From the NCBI RefSeq assembly GCF_010119975.1, contig NZ_CP048222.1, positions 7,292,501 to 7,356,500 on the forward strand: DNA of 64,000 nucleotides, in the 5' to 3' direction. Position numbers and translations under genes: made by a program. Numbering within the stretch: the stretch's first letter is position 1; each line of letters starts with the position of its first letter. Below the pieces are notes generated by a model that ran no database searches, was not told the origin of the DNA, and was given only the letters and a program-made list of their open reading frames with translations. The DNA comes from Rhodocytophaga rosea (GTDB lineage Bacteria; Bacteroidota; Bacteroidia; Cytophagales; 172606-1). Shown in pieces: positions 29,231-38,024 of this stretch.

Positions 29231-30271
29231 ATGGCTAAGTTATACCAGCAGACGATTTGGTGGCGGGCAGGCAGTATTGTCTTTCTGGGATTTTTTATCA
29301 ATTTGCTGCTCGACCTGATATTTAAGTTACTCTACCGAAATTATACCATTGAATGGCTAAAGTACCCGGGAGCAATTCTTCTGGGTGCTTGTATGATAGA
29401 AAGTATCCGGTTTGCCAACCGGAAATTAGATGCAGAAACTCCCTGGCTGCAGCAACCACAACGGAGATTTGTGGTGCAGTTTCTGGTTATAAGTGGTATT
29501 ATATTGTTTGTAAATGTAGGCTTACGAACCTACCTCTACCGGCTCCTGCTGCTAGATGAAGAATTTATCCGGTTTTCCGACGAAGTAATTGTAAATGCAG
29601 TGCTTATTTTTTCCGGACTGGTTTCGGTTTTGATCGACCTGGGTGTTTTTTTAATGACCAAATGGAGAAACTCACTGGCTGAACTGGAACGGTTTAAGAA
29701 AGAGAACATTGAATTTCATTTTGAAATGCTCAAAAACCAGGTAAATCCCCATTTTCTGTTCAATAGCCTCAATACACTTTCGTCCCTGATCTATGCCGAC
29801 CAGGATACAGCGGCTAAATTTGTGCGTCAGCTGGCCAGAGTGTACCGCTATGTGCTCGAAAACCGTGATAAGGAAGTTATAAGTCTGAAAGAAGAACTTA
29901 CTTTTCTGCAATCGTATGTGTACCTGGTAAACCTGCGTTTTAGCGAAAACCTGAAGGTGGAGATTGATATTCCCGAAACTATGCAACAGAAATTCATTGC
30001 GCCCATGACCTTGCAAATGCTGATAGAAAATGCCATTAAACACAATGTAGTGTCGCAGAAGAAACCGCTTACCATTCAGGTATATGCCGACATGTTTGAT
30101 CATATTACGGTAAGCAATAATTTGCAGAAGAAAACAGTACGGGAATATTCTTCTAATATAGGTTTAAAAAACATCAGCAGCCGCTATGGATTTATTACCG
30201 ACCGGAAGGTGATTATTGAAGAAAATCCGGATTATTTTAAAGTGCGTATTCCGTTGCTGGAGAAAGTTTAG
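29231..30271 (+). CDS. LytS-family sensor histidine kinase
   Basis: A 346-residue kinase from the ATG at 29231; a TTG at 29144 would overlap the previous gene. Four hydrophobic helices (AGSIVFLGFFINLLLDLIFK; YPGAILLGACMI; FLVISGIILFVNVGL; VLIFSGLVSVLIDLGVFLM) form the membrane sensor. The cytoplasmic core has the LytS-type phospho-acceptor region LKNQVNPHFLFNSLNTLSSL, then MTLQMLIENAIKHNVV in the ATPase domain and GLKNISSRYGF near the end. It partners with the LytTR regulator gene immediately downstream; the signal is unknown. Confidence 0.93.
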   Translation: MAKLYQQTIWWRAGSIVFLGFFINLLLDLIFKLLYRNYTIEWLKYPGAILLGACMIESIRFANRKLDAETPWLQQPQRRFVVQFLVISGIILFVNVGLRTYLYRLLLLDEEFIRFSDEVIVNAVLIFSGLVSVLIDLGVFLMTKWRNSLAELERFKKENIEFHFEMLKNQVNPHFLFNSLNTLSSLIYADQDTAAKFVRQLARVYRYVLENRDKEVISLKEELTFLQSYVYLVNLRFSENLKVEIDIPETMQQKFIAPMTLQMLIENAIKHNVVSQKKPLTIQVYADMFDHITVSNNLQKKTVREYSSNIGLKNISSRYGFITDRKVIIEENPDYFKVRIPLLEKV

Positions 30272-30272
30272 T

Positions 30273-30362
30273 GGTTGTTAGTTGTTCGTATATCTGTGTA
30301 AACCAGAAACCTATCAGATCACTTCAATAATAAATTTTACCAACAACGAACAACTAATAACC
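30273..30362. repeat. Inverted repeat of the GTTGTTCG family between kinase and regulator genes
   Basis: Arms 30273-30289 and 30346-30362 match at 16 of 17 positions, the remaining one being a G-U pair. It has the same building blocks as the repeat at 22710-22783. Single arms of the family recur near 32234-32262 and 47967-47985. Confidence 0.8.
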
Positions 30363-30376
30363 AACAATCAAATGAG

Positions 30377-31153
30377 ATGAAAGTATTGATTATCGAAGAT
30401 GAACCCTATGCACAGGAAGAACTCAAACGTCTTCTGGCCTTATGCGATCCATCTATTCAGGTGTGGGAATGTATAGACTCTGTGGAAGACAGCATTATCT
30501 GGCTGGAAGAACCTAATGAGCCTGATCTGATCTTTATGGATATTCAGCTTTCCGACGGGTTGAGTTTTGATATTTTTAAACATACAGAAGTAAAAGCACC
30601 GGTTATTTTTACCACCGCCTACGATGAATATGCCATTCGTGCCTTTAAAGTCAATAGCATTGATTATCTGCTCAAACCAGTAGAAGAAGAGGCGCTAAAA
30701 TCTGCCCTCAGGAAATATGCAGCCATCCGCAGGCAATATACTCCACCTGCCCAGGCACAAAACTATTTCAACCCGGCACAGATCGAGCAATTGCTTCAGC
30801 TCAACAAACGGGACTACAAATCCAGGTTTGTAACTACAATTGGCGACCGGATCAAACAAATTGGGGTAGAGCAGGTGGCGTACTTTTTTGCCGATGACAA
30901 TACGGTGTATCTGGTAACGGCTGATAAAAAGAAATACATTATTAACTATACTTTAGATCAGCTGGAAGAACTGCTCGATCCCAGGCATTTTTTCCGCATC
31001 AACCGGAAATACATCACCAAAATTACCGCCATTGGCGATATCAATAAGTATTTCAACAGCCGGCTGAAAGTAAGCCTAGTGCCGCCCGTAGAAGATGAAA
31101 TTTTGATCAGCCGGGTGAAAGTGCCTGATTTTCTCGACTGGATGGATAAGTAA
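30377..31153 (+). CDS. LytTR-family response regulator
   Basis: A 258-residue regulator. The receiver has IIEDEPYAQEELKRLL, the phospho-acceptor Asp in LIFMDIQLSDGLSFDIF, Thr in IFTTAYDEYAIRAF and Lys in DYLLKPVEEEAL. The C-terminal LytTR domain from about residue 150 includes FVTTIGDRIKQIGVEQVAYF, DDNTVYLVTADKKKYIINYT and FFRINRKYITKI. It acts with the LytS-type kinase encoded 105 bp upstream. An inverted repeat lies in the spacer. Targets are unknown; the following lipoprotein gene is a candidate only by position. Confidence 0.94.
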   Translation: MKVLIIEDEPYAQEELKRLLALCDPSIQVWECIDSVEDSIIWLEEPNEPDLIFMDIQLSDGLSFDIFKHTEVKAPVIFTTAYDEYAIRAFKVNSIDYLLKPVEEEALKSALRKYAAIRRQYTPPAQAQNYFNPAQIEQLLQLNKRDYKSRFVTTIGDRIKQIGVEQVAYFFADDNTVYLVTADKKKYIINYTLDQLEELLDPRHFFRINRKYITKITAIGDINKYFNSRLKVSLVPPVEDEILISRVKVPDFLDWMDK

Positions 31154-31203
31154 AATGTGCTTGTATGCGAGTTTATAAAGATTGTATCTACACTTATCAG
31201 ACG

Positions 31204-32223
31204 ATGCGCTCCCTACTTTTAGCCAGGAGATATTTATACCTGTTCTTGATGCTGATGGGCATTCTGGTAAGCTCCTGCCAGAAAGTAACCATTGTGGTAG
31301 AGGGAATCCCTTCCAATACCCCCCGAGGCGCTGCTCTATTTGTTTCAGGGAATTTTAACGTTTGGGACCCCGGTGACCAGAGCTATATGCTGAACCGGAA
31401 TAAGGATAGTACCTACTCCATTACTTTGCCCAGAGGAACAGGAAAGATCCAGTATAAATTTACCCGGGGCGACTGGAAAACGGTTGAAACCGATGGATGC
31501 GGACATGAACTGGAGAACCGGATTACGCAGTTAGGAGAGGAGGATACGATTTACACGCATATTATGAGCTGGGAAGACCTGGGACCTATTAACTGCGACC
31601 TGGTTACTTTTGCGGTGGACGTTCCCGCATATACGCCCGAAGACCAAGGAGTGTATTTAGCGGGTAGTTTTAATAACTGGAACCCAGGTAATCCCAAATA
31701 CCGGTTGGCTAAAGGTGAAAAAGGAATATATTATATTCAGGTACCTAGGCAATCTGGCACCATTGAATACAAATTTACCAGAGGGGATTGGAGCCGGGAG
31801 GAAGTAAATGAAATAGGCGAGCCCATACCCAACAGGCAATTTACCTACGGCAAAGAAGATACCGTATATGTGAAAATTCCAGCCTGGATAGACATTGAAC
31901 CTGAATTTCGTCCGGAAGTTACCTTTATCGTGAATGCTCCCAGAGAAACGCCTCCAAATGCTGGAATTTATATCGCCGGAACATTTAATGGATGGTTTAC
32001 TAAAGATGAAAAGTACCGCCTGAAAAAAACAGGACCAAGCCAGTATGCCATTACATTATCTGCGCTGGATCGCTACATTGAATTTAAGTTTACCCGTGGA
32101 AGCTGGGCAACGGAAGAACTGGATGAAAATGGCTGGAAAATTTCTAACCGCCAGTTTGTTTTCGGACGTGCAGACACAGTAGTAATAAATATTCCTCACT
32201 GGAATGATATAGGTTCATACTAA
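31204..32223 (+). CDS. Lipoprotein with three CBM20/48-like starch-binding repeats
   Basis: A 339-residue protein from the ATG at 31204 (MRSLLLARRYLYLFLMLMGI), with a lipobox LVSSCQ. The mature part is almost entirely three repeats of about 100 residues, each with a TP segment, then a glycogen-binding-like core (LFVSGNFNVWDPG; VYLAGSFNNWNPG; IYIAGTFNGWFTK) and a conserved exit (YKFTRGDWKTVE; YKFTRGDWSREE; FKFTRGSWATEE). This is the G(N/S)FNxW signature of CBM20/CBM48 and AMPK-beta glycogen-binding domains. No catalytic domain is present, so it is likely a surface or periplasmic glucan-binding protein. It follows the LytTR regulator by 50 bp and may be cotranscribed. Confidence 0.83.
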   Translation: MRSLLLARRYLYLFLMLMGILVSSCQKVTIVVEGIPSNTPRGAALFVSGNFNVWDPGDQSYMLNRNKDSTYSITLPRGTGKIQYKFTRGDWKTVETDGCGHELENRITQLGEEDTIYTHIMSWEDLGPINCDLVTFAVDVPAYTPEDQGVYLAGSFNNWNPGNPKYRLAKGEKGIYYIQVPRQSGTIEYKFTRGDWSREEVNEIGEPIPNRQFTYGKEDTVYVKIPAWIDIEPEFRPEVTFIVNAPRETPPNAGIYIAGTFNGWFTKDEKYRLKKTGPSQYAITLSALDRYIEFKFTRGSWATEELDENGWKISNRQFVFGRADTVVINIPHWNDIGSY

Positions 32224-32277
32224 CCCTATTATCGTTGTTAACTGAGCGTTATTAGTTGTTAGCATAAATCTTTATTA

Positions 32278-33141
32278 CTACAGCAATTGTGTTAGATTTC
32301 CTGAGGCATTACGCTCTGGTATGGAGCCATCCGGCAATTTCCATTCCCGCTGTGGCCGGAAAGGCAAGATGAGTAAAAACCTGACATTTTCTTCAGCCGT
32401 GCTTCTATAGGCGGGAACTCCAATCACAATTTCCTGTTGCGGTACATTCAGGCGAACCGTACCGTGCAACCGGTCCCAGGCAGAGAATATGACAGAATAA
32501 TTACTGTTGGTTTCCCGCAGCACTATAGAGTGGTGTATACCATGCATTCTGGGGGTAACCATCAGTTTGTTCAATACTTTTTCAATGGCAAAAGGCAGTT
32601 TCCAGTTGCTATGGTGAAAAGCTGTAGCGCCTTCATATAAAATTTCGTAGGTAATCACCTGCCTGGGTGAAGCCCCAATCAGCACAATCATCCCACCGCG
32701 GAAAAATATAGATAATAAGACTTCTCCTGCATGGAAACGCCAGGCGGTAGAAATATCTAAATCCAAATCAGTATGGTGTACATTATGGAATCGCCACAAG
32801 AATGGACACTGGTGATTGAGCCGGTGCCACAAATAATTGGAGTAATCCAGCAACACAAAAGCTAATACACCTTGCAGCCACCTGGGTAAAGGCAAACGCT
32901 GTAACAATCCAAACCGTTTCTGTACCGTCCAGGCGCTGCCTGAAAGCATGGCTGGAAGCAAAGCCCCCCTTAAACCAGCCAGCCCAACAGTAGCTATACT
33001 GCTATTCGTTTTCAGCCGTTGCCATCTGTCCTGCTTACGTTTGCGTAAGTCATGAATGGTTTCCATCACAAAAAAAGCAGTAGCCAGGCCGGTTAAAAGG
33101 GGTGCGCCAACTCTGTCAAAAATACGTAAAGCGGATTTCAT
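32278..33141 (-). CDS. Fatty acid hydroxylase/sterol desaturase-family membrane protein
   Basis: A 287-residue integral membrane protein. The three histidine clusters of the di-iron family are present: LWHRLNHQC (HxxxH), FLWRFHNVHHTDLD (HxxHH) and RMHGIHHSIV (HxxHH). Hydrophobic helices occur at the N-terminus (VGAPLLTGLATAFFVMETIH) and around WLQGVLAFVLLDYSNYLW. It would carry out O2-dependent hydroxylation or desaturation of a lipid in the inner membrane; substrate unknown. A terminator-like hairpin lies upstream at 33193-33224. Confidence 0.87.
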   Translation of the reverse strand: MKSALRIFDRVGAPLLTGLATAFFVMETIHDLRKRKQDRWQRLKTNSSIATVGLAGLRGALLPAMLSGSAWTVQKRFGLLQRLPLPRWLQGVLAFVLLDYSNYLWHRLNHQCPFLWRFHNVHHTDLDLDISTAWRFHAGEVLLSIFFRGGMIVLIGASPRQVITYEILYEGATAFHHSNWKLPFAIEKVLNKLMVTPRMHGIHHSIVLRETNSNYSVIFSAWDRLHGTVRLNVPQQEIVIGVPAYRSTAEENVRFLLILPFRPQREWKLPDGSIPERNASGNLTQLL

Positions 33142-33192
33142 AGATGGAGGTGTATACTAAAAATGAAAAGATGAATTGAGTATAAAATAAAA

Positions 33193-33224
33193 AACCTGTA
33201 TAAGACATGATTCTCATACAGGTT
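33193..33224 (-). terminator. Terminator-like hairpin upstream of the sterol-desaturase-family gene
   Basis: The stem AACCTGTAT (33193-33201) pairs with ATACAGGTT (33216-33224). On the minus strand a T-rich tract (TTTTTTATTTTAT) follows. It sits before, not after, the minus-strand gene starting at 33141. The rest of the 33142-33611 gap has no recognised gene other than a 40-codon frame crossing the hairpin. Confidence 0.55.
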
Positions 33225-33611
33225 ATTCAAAGCTACCTTCAACAATCTTATCAACTGCATCTGTAACCTTTATGAAGTGTTTAACGGACCTTGGCTTATG
33301 AGGGTTACAATAACTTTAATTTTTTAAACAAATAGATAAGTTTCCAGTCATGTAAATGATGATTCTTTGGGCAAAGTCATATAATTTTATTCCAATTACA
33401 ATAGGTATTTGACAAAGTAAAAATGAATGAATTCGCCTTCCCAGATGTATATTCATTATATTTCTGCTTTTAAATTATATATGTTGGATAAATGCAGCCA
33501 GTACTAGGTATATAAAAGCATTGCGGAATAGATAAGTATATTATCGAAGTCAATATCTGCCAATGCTATGACTGGGCATTTACTTACAGCTATTTACGTA
33601 TAACTCAACCT

Positions 33612-34484
33612 ATGAAATATCTCAAATTCCTCATATTATTTACTTTACTTTCTTTTACGGCTGACAAACCCGCTTATCAGGTGTTTACCCAGAAAGGCAA
33701 AGCGGTTAGCTATACACATGCTTTAAAAGATATTCAGCAGGCAGATATTATCCTGTTTGGTGAACTGCACAACAACCCGATTGCCCACTGGCTGGAATTA
33801 CAAATCACCAAAGATTTATACGCCGTTAAAAAGGATCAGCTTGTGCTGGGCGCCGAAATGTTTGAAGCCGATAACCAGTTGATTGTAAATGAATATATAG
33901 CTGGAAAAATTGCTGCCAGGCATCTGGAAAGTGAGGCCAAACTCTGGGATAATTATGACACGGATTATAAACCATTGATAGATTTTGCGCTGGCGAATCA
34001 CTTGCCGTTTGCAGCAACTAATATACCCAGGCGCTATGCCAGTCTGGTAGCCAGATCTGGTTTATCTGCCCTGGATAGCTTATCAGCAGAGGCCAGAAAC
34101 TGGATGGCACCCTTGCCTGTTCAGGTAGATTTGAATTTGCCGGGCTATAAACAGATGATGGGAATGGGAGGAGGCAGCGCAGGCCATGGTTCAGAAATGA
34201 ATGCGTCGAATATTGCCAGGGCACAAGCGGTGAAAGATGCGACTATGGCACATTTTATTCTGCAACACTGGCAGCCGGGAAAAACATTCCTGCATTTTAA
34301 TGGCAGTTATCACTCCGACCGATTCGAAGGCATTGTATGGTACCTAAACCATTATAAACCGGGTTTGAAAATTGTAACTCTTTCCTCTGTGGAACAGCCG
34401 GAAATAGATAAGCTCCAGGATAAATCTGCTGATCTGGCAAACTTTATCATCGCTATACCCTCAGATATGACAAAAACTTATTAA
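33612..34484 (+). CDS. ChaN-family (haem-binding lipoprotein-like) exported protein
   Basis: A 290-residue protein with an N-terminal hydrophobic export signal (YLKFLILFTLLSFTA). The core motifs DIILFGELHNNPIAHWLELQ, LGAEMFEADNQ and FLHFNGSYHSDRFEG match the ChaN/DUF399 family of haem-binding or iron-regulated proteins (erythromycin-esterase-like fold). There is no clear lipobox Cys at the signal end. It is probably periplasmic. A cargo of haem is inferred from the family only. Confidence 0.83.
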   Translation: MKYLKFLILFTLLSFTADKPAYQVFTQKGKAVSYTHALKDIQQADIILFGELHNNPIAHWLELQITKDLYAVKKDQLVLGAEMFEADNQLIVNEYIAGKIAARHLESEAKLWDNYDTDYKPLIDFALANHLPFAATNIPRRYASLVARSGLSALDSLSAEARNWMAPLPVQVDLNLPGYKQMMGMGGGSAGHGSEMNASNIARAQAVKDATMAHFILQHWQPGKTFLHFNGSYHSDRFEGIVWYLNHYKPGLKIVTLSSVEQPEIDKLQDKSADLANFIIAIPSDMTKTY

Positions 34485-34645
34485 ATGAGATTACAGCCTA
34501 TGCTAAGTTAAGTCAGTGAAATCACTTAAGAAATAAGGAATACAGTGAACCTTTCTGGCATTTTAAAAGCTTACTTAGGTGTTGTCGTTTATAATAAAAA
34601 CAGGTTCTTATTTTTTGTAAATAGCAGTTTTCAAAGATTCAATAT

Positions 34646-36277
34646 ATGTCAATAGGATTTTATAATGTGCCTGCTCCGGTAAACGAACCAGTACGGAATT
34701 ATGCCCCCGGTTCGCCTGAGAAGCTGGCCCTCAAAAAAGAGTTAAGCCATGCCAGGTCTGTGGAATTGGATATACCCATGTTTATTGGAGGAGAGGAAGT
34801 ACGTACCGGAACCAAACTCCGGCTTTCTCCTCCACATGACCATAAGCATACATTGGGCTATTTTCATGAAGGCGATGCCACGCATGTAGAACAGGCCATA
34901 CAAGCAGCATTGCATGCCAAAGATGCCTGGGAAAATTTAAGTTGGGAACACCGGGCTGCTATATTCTTAAAAGCGGCCGACCTGATTGCCGGGCCATACC
35001 GTGCCAGAATAAATGCGGCAACCATGCTGGGGCAGTCTAAAAGTGCGTATCAGGCCGAAATAGATTCTGCGTGCGAGATCATCGATTTCCTGCGGTTCAA
35101 TGTGAACTATATGGTTGAAATTTATAAGCAGCAGCCCAATTCTAGTCCAGGTTTTTGGAACCGGGTAGAACAGCGGCCACTGGAAGGGTTTGTATTTGCA
35201 TTAACTCCCTTCAACTTTACAGCGATTGCCGGAAACCTACCCACAGCTCCTGCGCTCATGGGGAATACCGTGATCTGGAAACCAGCGTATTCTCAGATAT
35301 ATTCTGCTTATGTACTGATGCAGGTGTTCCGGGAAGCTGGCGTACCAGATGGCGTGATTAATTTGATTTATGTAGATGGCCCGGTAACCGGGGACGTCAT
35401 TTTTAAACACCGGGATTTTGCAGGAATTCATTTTACCGGCAGTACCAGTGTGTTTCAGCAGATATGGAAAACAATCGGACAGAATATTTCTCTCTATAAA
35501 TCATATCCACGGATCGTGGGCGAAACCGGAGGAAAAGACTTTGTTCTGGCACATCCATCAGCACATCCCAAAGTCCTGGCCACAGCGCTGATCCGGGGTG
35601 CTTTCGAATACCAGGGACAAAAATGTTCAGCCGCTTCCAGGGCGTATATTCCGTCTAATATATGGGATGAAGTAAAAGGATATATGTTAGAAGACCTAAA
35701 GCAAATTAAAATGGGAAGCCCGGAGGATTTTACTAACTTTTTTAATGCCGTTATTGACGAAAGGGCTTTCGATAAAATCAGCACATATATTTCTAATGCC
35801 AAAAAAGACCCTGCGATTGAAGTTGTTGCCGGAGGGAATTATGATAAATCCAAAGGTTATTTTATTGAACCTACCATTCTGCTGTCGGCTAATCCTTCCT
35901 CAGTACCGATGTGTGAAGAGATATTTGGGCCGGTGCTGACCGTGTATGTATACCAGGAGCAGAATTTTGAACAAACCATAGAACTGGTAAACCAGACCTC
36001 TCCCTATGCGCTCACTGGTTCTATTTTCGCCCAGGACCGTTATGCGATTGAACTGGCTACCCAGAAATTAAGGCATGCCGCTGGTAATTTCTATATCAAC
36101 GACAAGCCTACCGGTGCGGTAGTAGGGCAGCAGCCTTTTGGTGGAAGCCGCGCCTCCGGAACCAATGATAAAGCCGGTTCTATGATCAATCTGCTCCGGT
36201 GGGTATCGCCCAGAGTAATCAAAGAAACCTTTGTGCCGCCTACAGATTTCCGGTATCCATTTTTGCAGGAAGAGTAA
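34646..36277 (+). CDS. pruA: 1-pyrroline-5-carboxylate (glutamate semialdehyde) dehydrogenase
   Basis: A 543-residue aldehyde dehydrogenase of the single-domain P5C dehydrogenase type. VPAPVNEPVRNYAPGSPEK is the characteristic N-terminus. The cofactor region has FALTPFNFTAIAGNLPTAPA and HFTGSTSVFQQIWKTI, the general-base Glu is in VGETGGKDFVLAH, and the catalytic Cys in EYQGQKCSAASRAY. GPVLTVYVY and PFGGSRASGTNDKAG complete it. It oxidises glutamate semialdehyde from proline to glutamate with NAD+. It stands alone here; the proline dehydrogenase gene is not in the window. The insertion sequence begins about 100 bp downstream. Confidence 0.97.
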   Translation: MSIGFYNVPAPVNEPVRNYAPGSPEKLALKKELSHARSVELDIPMFIGGEEVRTGTKLRLSPPHDHKHTLGYFHEGDATHVEQAIQAALHAKDAWENLSWEHRAAIFLKAADLIAGPYRARINAATMLGQSKSAYQAEIDSACEIIDFLRFNVNYMVEIYKQQPNSSPGFWNRVEQRPLEGFVFALTPFNFTAIAGNLPTAPALMGNTVIWKPAYSQIYSAYVLMQVFREAGVPDGVINLIYVDGPVTGDVIFKHRDFAGIHFTGSTSVFQQIWKTIGQNISLYKSYPRIVGETGGKDFVLAHPSAHPKVLATALIRGAFEYQGQKCSAASRAYIPSNIWDEVKGYMLEDLKQIKMGSPEDFTNFFNAVIDERAFDKISTYISNAKKDPAIEVVAGGNYDKSKGYFIEPTILLSANPSSVPMCEEIFGPVLTVYVYQEQNFEQTIELVNQTSPYALTGSIFAQDRYAIELATQKLRHAAGNFYINDKPTGAVVGQQPFGGSRASGTNDKAGSMINLLRWVSPRVIKETFVPPTDFRYPFLQEE

Positions 36278-36395
36278 GTCTGGAACCTGGAATTGGGCGG
36301 ATTATGGGATGGACAGGAATAGAAAAAGTAAATATATTCTCAAATTTGTATATAATGATAAACTCATATGTATGCTAGGGTTTCCGCACTAAATA

Positions 36396-37487
36396 TTAAG
36401 TTTTAAGAATAGCTAACAGGAAATTAGTGTCTCTGTTAGCTTTTTTTCTTTTCCGTTTGACACTCACGCAAGAAGGCTCTTTTTTGAGCAGATGCAAAGA
36501 CCACTTTCTAATCAGATGCAGATTGATGGGTCCTTTATCTTTCCTGACTTTAGCCTCATCTTCCCTAAAGGTAACATCTAGTTGCCAATGCAAGCCATTC
36601 TCTATCGCCCAATGGCCTCTTATGTAGCGGCTGTACAAGGCAGGGTCTGTATCTGTTAAACTGCTTATATAGAACAGGGTTTGTTCTTGCTTTTTGCCTG
36701 CTATAATGCGTTTTCTTTCTACCATGACTAAAGTATGTAAGTCCTGCCATTTTTCCTTTTCCTCTACCAAATCAATGCATTGAGCAATATATACCCTACG
36801 TTCTTCTCCTCTGCCATGGGCTTTATCTAGTTGCTGATTAAAAGCGAGAGCAGACTTATTGATTTGCATAAAATGGGCTACCTGCTCATAGAGTACACCT
36901 TGATTAGCCTTTAGGGCAATCACATAATGGGCTTGCTTATCCCTGATCTTTTCTACAATTGCCTGCTGACAAGCAATAGCATCTATAGTAATGATACTAC
37001 CTTTGCAATCAAGGGTATCTAATAAAGCAGGAATAGTTGTAATCTCATTACTCTTGGCTTCTACGGCTACTTGTCCAAAGCTTAAGCTATGTTCCTCTAC
37101 CCATACATTGACCATACGAACCAAAGCATGCTTTTTGCCTGCAGGTATAGTACCTCTCAATTCTTTGCCATCTATACATACCTGCTTGCCTGCTAAGGAG
37201 AAGCCAGCTACACACGCTTTGAAGCATTGCTCCAAACTATGGCTATCCAGGTGTCTGATCACCCGATTTAAAGTGTCAGCAGAAGGTATACCATTAACAA
37301 AACTTAATCCTAGTTCTTGCTGCAGAAACGCTGTATTATCTTTGCCATAATCTGCTATCTCGTCAAAGTCATCACAATCGGCTATTACCCCACATAAAAC
37401 TAAGCCTAAAATATCTGCTAATAGATGTAAGCAGCGGCCTTGCACCCGAAAATCAGCTACTTTGTTTAGTATCTTTTTAAGTTCCAT
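36396..37487 (-). CDS. ISAs1-family transposase
   Basis: About 363 residues from the ATG at 37485-37487 (MELKKILNKVADFRVQGRC). DDE-type features: DILGLVLCGVIADCDDFDEI near the N-terminus, first catalytic Asp in QVCIDGKELRGT, second Asp in SIITIDAIACQ, and the Glu region RGHWAIENGLHWQLDVTFRE. These match ISAs1 (DUF4338/H-repeat) transposases such as the E. coli H-repeat-associated proteins. It is full length with no frameshift. Its 3' end overlaps a plus-strand terminator hairpin inside the left end of the element. Confidence 0.95.
   Translation of the reverse strand: MELKKILNKVADFRVQGRCLHLLADILGLVLCGVIADCDDFDEIADYGKDNTAFLQQELGLSFVNGIPSADTLNRVIRHLDSHSLEQCFKACVAGFSLAGKQVCIDGKELRGTIPAGKKHALVRMVNVWVEEHSLSFGQVAVEAKSNEITTIPALLDTLDCKGSIITIDAIACQQAIVEKIRDKQAHYVIALKANQGVLYEQVAHFMQINKSALAFNQQLDKAHGRGEERRVYIAQCIDLVEEKEKWQDLHTLVMVERKRIIAGKKQEQTLFYISSLTDTDPALYSRYIRGHWAIENGLHWQLDVTFREDEAKVRKDKGPINLHLIRKWSLHLLKKEPSCVSVKRKRKKANRDTNFLLAILKT
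36411..36447 (+). terminator. Plus-strand terminator inside the IS left end
   Basis: AGCTAACAG (36411-36419) pairs with CTGTTAGCT (36433-36441), followed by six more T (36442-36447). It would stop transcription entering the IS from pruA and lies within the transposase 3' end. Confidence 0.75.
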
Positions 37488-37495
37488 GCACAAAG

Positions 37496-37526
37496 TTAGC
37501 CCCTCTTTCCTTTTTCTCTATCTTTG
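37496..37526 (+). promoter_or_regulatory. Outward promoter candidate at IS right end
   Basis: TTAG (37496-37499), 19 bp, then TATCTTTG (37519-37526) fits TTTG-N19-TAnnTTTG with one mismatch in the -33 box. It points out of the element, and the -7 box overlaps the right inverted repeat, 15 bp before the ATG at 37542. Confidence 0.45.
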
Positions 37527-37541
37527 GTGCGGAAACCCTAT

Positions 37542-38024
37542 ATGTATGCAGAGGAACTAATATCTGATTGGAATGTTAACAGACAATTCTCAGATAAACA
37601 ATTGTCTTCCATTTTTGAAAATAGTATTCTAAAGATTGAAGTGATTGACTATTTGAAAGTGAATCCGAACAGGGAATTTGCTCAGAATTTTTTGGAAAGA
37701 GTGCTTTCTAAAAGAAGGGAAGGAAGTGATATTGGAACAGGTGATAATATTATGTTTGCGAGTTATTTACTGGGCTTACATGGAAATGTAGAAGACTCTT
37801 TGCTTATTTGGCGTGCTAAAAACGTTGATTTTGATGCTTTTTGTTATGTAGATATTCAGTTAGTAGTTTTTGCAGGCGTAGAGGAAACTATCGGCTTTTT
37901 TATATTACTGAACACGGAAGAATCTACAAAAGCAGCAGAATATTTAAAACAGTGTAAAGATGCAGGTAATTTTGGAGATATTAACGAGTATTATTCAGCA
38001 GAACAGCTTCCGTGGTGGATATAG
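37542..38024 (+). CDS. Hypothetical protein abutting the insertion sequence
   Basis: A 160-residue protein whose ATG lies inside the right copy of the target duplication (TATGTATGC, ATG at 37542). It begins MYAEELISDWNVNRQFSDKQ and ends EYYSAEQLPWWI; it is acidic and soluble with no signal or recognised family. The IS carries the original upstream region away, 1.17 kb to the left, but the coding frame is undamaged because the duplication recreated the start codon. Expression now depends on the IS end or read-through. The gene immediately upstream before insertion was pruA. Confidence 0.65.
   Translation: MYAEELISDWNVNRQFSDKQLSSIFENSILKIEVIDYLKVNPNREFAQNFLERVLSKRREGSDIGTGDNIMFASYLLGLHGNVEDSLLIWRAKNVDFDAFCYVDIQLVVFAGVEETIGFFILLNTEESTKAAEYLKQCKDAGNFGDINEYYSAEQLPWWI

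Larger units (their letters stand above)
36376..37540. mobile_element. Complete ISAs1-family insertion sequence (1165 bp)
   Basis: The ends are 18-bp terminal inverted repeats (36376-36393 TAGGGTTTCCGCACTAAA; 37523-37540), identical in 17 of 18 positions. The element is flanked by a perfect 9-bp target duplication, TATGTATGC, at 36367-36375 and 37541-37549. It carries one transposase gene on the minus strand, intact. The clean ends and duplication point to a recent insertion and a possibly active copy. The right end lies directly against the start codon of the hypothetical gene at 37542. Confidence 0.95.
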
